A program made the position numbers and the translations under genes. This document shows, piece by piece, positions 31,856 through 33,539 of a DNA stretch of 33,539 bases. Each line of letters starts with the position of its first letter. Within the stretch, counting starts at the first letter, position 1. The notes under the pieces are model-generated. The model was not told the DNA's origin. It did not search any database and was given only the letters and a program-made list of their open reading frames with translations. Origin of the DNA: a virus; the IMG/VR virus record IMGVR_UViG_3300030329_005765, positions 1 through 33,539 of that record; one strand, given 5' to 3'.

Positions 31856-32088
31856 TACTTAAGCTTTCTTCCATAGTTATATCTATCAATCTTGACAAGC
31901 CTTCCTTTTTCATTATAATGCCTCCACTCGCCATGCTTATACTTTCTTATTTTAACGCCTTCTATCTTTACTTTTCCGTTTTCATGAAAGACAGCAACCT
32001 TCGTTGTATCTCCATAAGTCGTCTGCATACTTGTAAAACTTCCAAACATAATCCCTGACATTAGTATTGCTAAAATTGTTTTTATCAT
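31855..32088 (-). CDS. Secreted MORN/YwqK-like small protein
   Basis: This 77-residue protein begins with a signal peptide (MIKTILAILMSGIMFGSFTS: one Lys, then a hydrophobic core). It continues with a YwqK/MORN-type repeat: FHENGKVKIEGVKIRKYKHG then EWRHYNEKGRLVKIDRY. There is no lipobox cysteine, so it would be exported to the periplasm or outside. AAGGAG is 6 bases before the ATG. Such repeats form short beta hairpins, often used for lipid or protein contact. An envelope-level role during infection, such as superinfection exclusion, is possible but only inferred. Confidence 0.65.
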   Translation of the reverse strand: MIKTILAILMSGIMFGSFTSMQTTYGDTTKVAVFHENGKVKIEGVKIRKYKHGEWRHYNEKGRLVKIDRYNYGRKLK

Positions 32089-32097
32089 TATTTCTCC

Positions 32098-32196
32098 TTA
32101 TATTATGGCCCTTATTCCATACGCTATTATTATTAAAAACTTACAAAAAAGTATAAAAAGTATAAATTTTTCATAAGACGACAATCCACTTTCCAT
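32098..32196 (-). CDS. 32-residue transmembrane peptide
   Basis: An ATG with GAGGT 4-5 bases upstream opens a 32-residue frame. After a short polar start (MESGLSSYEK) the remainder is hydrophobic (FILFILFCKFLIIIAYGIRA), enough for one membrane span. Its TAA is followed directly by the AAGGAG of the MORN-like gene. Short length and a good ribosome-binding site make it a plausible but not certain gene. Confidence 0.45.
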   Translation of the reverse strand: MESGLSSYEKFILFILFCKFLIIIAYGIRAII

Positions 32197-32224
32197 ACTT
32201 ACCTCATCAAACCGTCTGAAAGGC

Positions 32225-32347
32225 TTAAGTTTTCTTTTCGACGATTTTATCTTTGTTCTTCTTCTTAGCATTCAATTTCCCATACTTAAGCTGAACATAT
32301 CTCCTAAGCCTTTCTTCAGGTGTTAATTTTTTGAGAGGCTTTAACAA
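32225..32347 (-). CDS. Orphan basic coding segment without a good start
   Basis: The frame is open on the minus strand from 32425 to the TAA at 32225-32227 and its last 37 residues look like real protein (PLKKLTPEERLRRYVQLKYG then a Lys-rich tail). No ATG or GTG is available in it. The TTG at 32347 is the only ordinary start codon before the protein-like part, has no ribosome-binding site and lies inside the structured element. It could be the broken or displaced 3' half of a gene, be read from the TTG, or be joined to an upstream frame. Confidence 0.35.
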   Translation of the reverse strand: MLKPLKKLTPEERLRRYVQLKYGKLNAKKKNKDKIVEKKT

Positions 32348-32440
32348 GGGTAGACTCGGCCGAAAGGAATAGGGATGAAAGCACCCCGTAAAAAAGCCAA
32401 AAACCCTCCTGATTCCTCGCAGATATCAGAGCCTCTCAAA
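32330..32440 (-). ncRNA. Predicted three-way-junction structured RNA
   Basis: An 11-bp perfect stem (32330-32340 with 32430-32440) encloses two arms that abut one another. Arm one is a hairpin at 32409-32429. Arm two is a stacked helix: 32346-32351 with 32403-32408, 32355-32360 with 32396-32401, and the tip 32372-32377 with 32382-32387. At two places the minus-strand RNA forms G-U pairs where the plus-strand RNA would have A-C mismatches, so the minus strand is the likely RNA. It is GC-richer than its surroundings and begins three bases after the stop of the HTH gene. It matches no RNA family I know. Confidence 0.5.
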
Positions 32441-32443
32441 TTA

Positions 32444-32539
32444 TTATTTAATATGTCTATATACACTTGCTAATGACACATTAAATTTACGTGCAATCTT
32501 CTTTGGTTTCATACCTAAAAAGTATGCACACTTCATCAT
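32444..32539 (-). CDS. Mini helix-turn-helix peptide
   Basis: This 31-residue frame (ATG at 32539 or the adjacent ATG at 32536) contains MKPKKIARKFNVSLASVYRH. This is a compact helix-turn-helix of the resolvase or homeodomain-like kind (IA--F-VS--SVYR-I). It ends with two tandem TAA codons next to the structured RNA. No ribosome-binding site is clear. It may be an intact tiny DNA-binding peptide or the 5' part of a gene that once continued into the basic segment downstream. Confidence 0.45.
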   Translation of the reverse strand: MMKCAYFLGMKPKKIARKFNVSLASVYRHIK

Positions 32540-32561
32540 GACTGATTTAAAACTATTAATC

Positions 32562-33209
32562 CTAGAACGGTATGTCGTCATCAGTCATCTCCCTTTTTTG
32601 TCCATCTTTCCAGTTTCTAACAAACTTAATAACCCAAGGCTTTCTTTCTTTTCCATCACTATCAACCCAAGTTTTACCTTTAGCTATAACTGCTTGAACT
32701 GGTGTGCCTACAAGCTCTTCCATATTAATCTCTGGCAGGCTCTTAACTTCCATCTCCTCACCATCAATCTTGGTCGTAACTGTAGGACACTCTATTCCAC
32801 ACGCCTCACAAAACCACATATAGTATTTATTAAATTCGTTTCTACTTTCAAATGTATCGCCTTTTCCTGGCTCTAAATACTTGAAAATTGAACCCTTGAA
32901 TTTATAACCCACGTAATCGCTTCCACTTGCTTCTACGGTTTTATCATCATCATACCTTATGTATGTGTATGTGTTTTTTTCATTTTCTGGAGCAACCTCA
33001 ACAAAGTAATCATACACCCTTGCCTTGTATTTACCCTTTAAAACATCAACAACCTTGCTATTTACTTGCACAATATGTCCAAGATAGTCTCCTGCAACCA
33101 ATGGCGCTCTATCGCCTTTTCTTGGACCACCCTTAGTGCTATTTGTTGGTATGAGAAAACTTGTCTCATTTACTGCTTTATCAAACAGATTATCATCTAT
33201 ATTAGCCAT
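32562..33209 (-). CDS. ssb: Single-stranded DNA-binding protein (phage type)
   Basis: This 215-residue protein has a beta-rich core with aromatic residues (ARVYDYFVEVAPENEKNTYT, YIRYDDDKTVE) and a helical-beta part with two cysteines (WFCEACGIEC). It ends in a flexible acidic tip, MTDDDIPF. The DDDIPF end matches the bacterial SSB C-terminal tip that recruits partner proteins. It directly follows the annealing-protein gene with a TAATG overlap, a usual pair in phage recombination modules. It would coat ssDNA at forks. The OB-fold core is inferred. Confidence 0.75.
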   Translation of the reverse strand: MANIDDNLFDKAVNETSFLIPTNSTKGGPRKGDRAPLVAGDYLGHIVQVNSKVVDVLKGKYKARVYDYFVEVAPENEKNTYTYIRYDDDKTVEASGSDYVGYKFKGSIFKYLEPGKGDTFESRNEFNKYYMWFCEACGIECPTVTTKIDGEEMEVKSLPEINMEELVGTPVQAVIAKGKTWVDSDGKERKPWVIKFVRNWKDGQKREMTDDDIPF

Positions 33210-33539
33210 TACTTTTTCTCCTTATTGTTACTGTAGCTAGGTCTAAGCCCGCTATCTATCATCTCTATTATCTTTACTTTACAAGCTTCAAAGTTATTGT
33301 TGTTGATTTTTAATATATCTATTTTACCAGCTATATCTTTTTCTAAGGTCTTATCTCCAACCTTACCAACAATCTCTAACAACTCAGCTCTTTGCTCACT
33401 ATTTAATGCATCTGGCTCAGGTAAATCTTCGCCTGCAAAAATATATAAGCCTAACCCATGCAATGCAATTGCCTTAGCTAAACACCTTTGTATTGAGTTT
33501 CCAATGTCGCTACAAGTAGGTTGTTTAATGGGTTGATTC
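33209..33539 (-). CDS. Single-strand annealing protein, DUF1071/Sak-like (5' end outside window)
   Basis: The frame is open from the window edge at 33539 down to the TAA at 33209-33211. The edge part reads CSDIGNSIQRCLAKAIALHG followed by LGLYIFAGEDLPEP, which is the conserved core of the DUF1071 (SSAP) family. The TTG near 33463 is internal, not the start. These proteins anneal complementary ssDNA and act with the SSB encoded next. The C-terminal 50 residues are helical and charged. The real start lies beyond the window. Confidence 0.8.
   Translation of the reverse strand, partial: NQPIKQPTCSDIGNSIQRCLAKAIALHGLGLYIFAGEDLPEPDALNSEQRAELLEIVGKVGDKTLEKDIAGKIDILKINNNNFEACKVKIIEMIDSGLRPSYSNNKEKK

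Noticed and set aside
32330-32440. Hammerhead ribozyme
   Set aside because: A three-way junction and a CTGAT string are present, but the core CTGATGA and GAAA sequences are not, and no cleavage triplet is placed correctly.
32330-32440. tRNA gene
   Set aside because: The GC-rich element folds into three helices but has no acceptor-stem layout, T-loop or anticodon arm. No tRNA was seen elsewhere either.
32538-32876. 112-residue open frame on the plus strand
   Set aside because: It is antisense to the SSB gene, which has a clear C-terminal DDDIPF tip and coupling to the annealing-protein gene.
1-33539. CRISPR array or insertion sequence
   Set aside because: No regularly spaced direct repeats and no transposase with terminal inverted repeats were seen. 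The 11-bp inverted repeat at 32330-32440 flanks no gene or target duplication.

Overview
The window is a stretch of a low-GC tailed-phage genome (uncultured, podovirus-like; roughly one-third GC judged by eye). Genes are tightly packed, many start codons overlap the previous stop (TAATG or ATGA type), and AAGGAG-like ribosome-binding sites are frequent. I see no tail tube, sheath or classical tape-measure gene. Instead there is a portal-scaffold-capsid block, small neck proteins, large beta-rich tail proteins and a run of five ejection-type proteins, which is the layout of a short-tailed phage. The host cannot be named from this sequence. Terminase, DNA polymerase and RNA polymerase are not in the window, and no endolysin was recognised.

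Plus strand, 1-28390: virion module. It runs in order: 3' part of the portal gene (1-875), scaffold-like protein, major capsid protein, a small beta-rich capsid-associated protein, a structured 140-bp intergenic gap (3407-3546), a second small beta protein, a set of small proteins including a free-standing GPSH/EGGE-motif protein, three neck/connector candidates (4822-6136), and a 759-aa fibre/spike-like protein. An accessory block follows (8447-10640): a coiled-coil peptide, a holin-like membrane peptide, a calcineurin-type metallophosphoesterase, a one-helix MscS-like protein, a coiled-coil peptide, a staphylococcal-nuclease-type enzyme and a 50-aa peptide. Then come a 1210-aa beta-propeller tail protein, a repeat-built fibre protein, a guanidinoacetate-methyltransferase-like enzyme and a lectin-like beta protein (10641-17147). 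The last part is the ejection module (17212-28390), ending in a 2310-aa protein. That giant carries what looks like a nearly complete tyrosine recombinase (core-binding plus catalytic domain) followed by an HEFSH zinc-peptidase motif, between membrane-active N-terminal and hydrophobic C-terminal parts.

Minus strand, 33539-28379: replication and recombination module, converging on the virion module with a 12-bp tail-to-tail gene overlap. In transcription order it holds a DUF1071/Sak-type annealing protein (5' truncated by the window), an ssDNA-binding protein ending in DDDIPF, a mini helix-turn-helix peptide, a 111-nt structured element that I infer to be an RNA of the minus strand, a coding segment without a good start codon, a small membrane peptide, a secreted MORN-like protein, several small overlapping coiled-coil or basic proteins, a DnaB-type helicase, a RuvC-like nuclease, a zinc-ribbon protein and a PD-(D/E)XK nuclease. 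Together these fit annealing-type recombination coupled to replication.

The most notable items are the recombinase plus peptidase inside the giant ejection protein, the three-way-junction RNA candidate at 32330-32440, the GAMT-like methyltransferase inside the tail-fibre operon, and the minimal MscS-like protein near the holin candidate.
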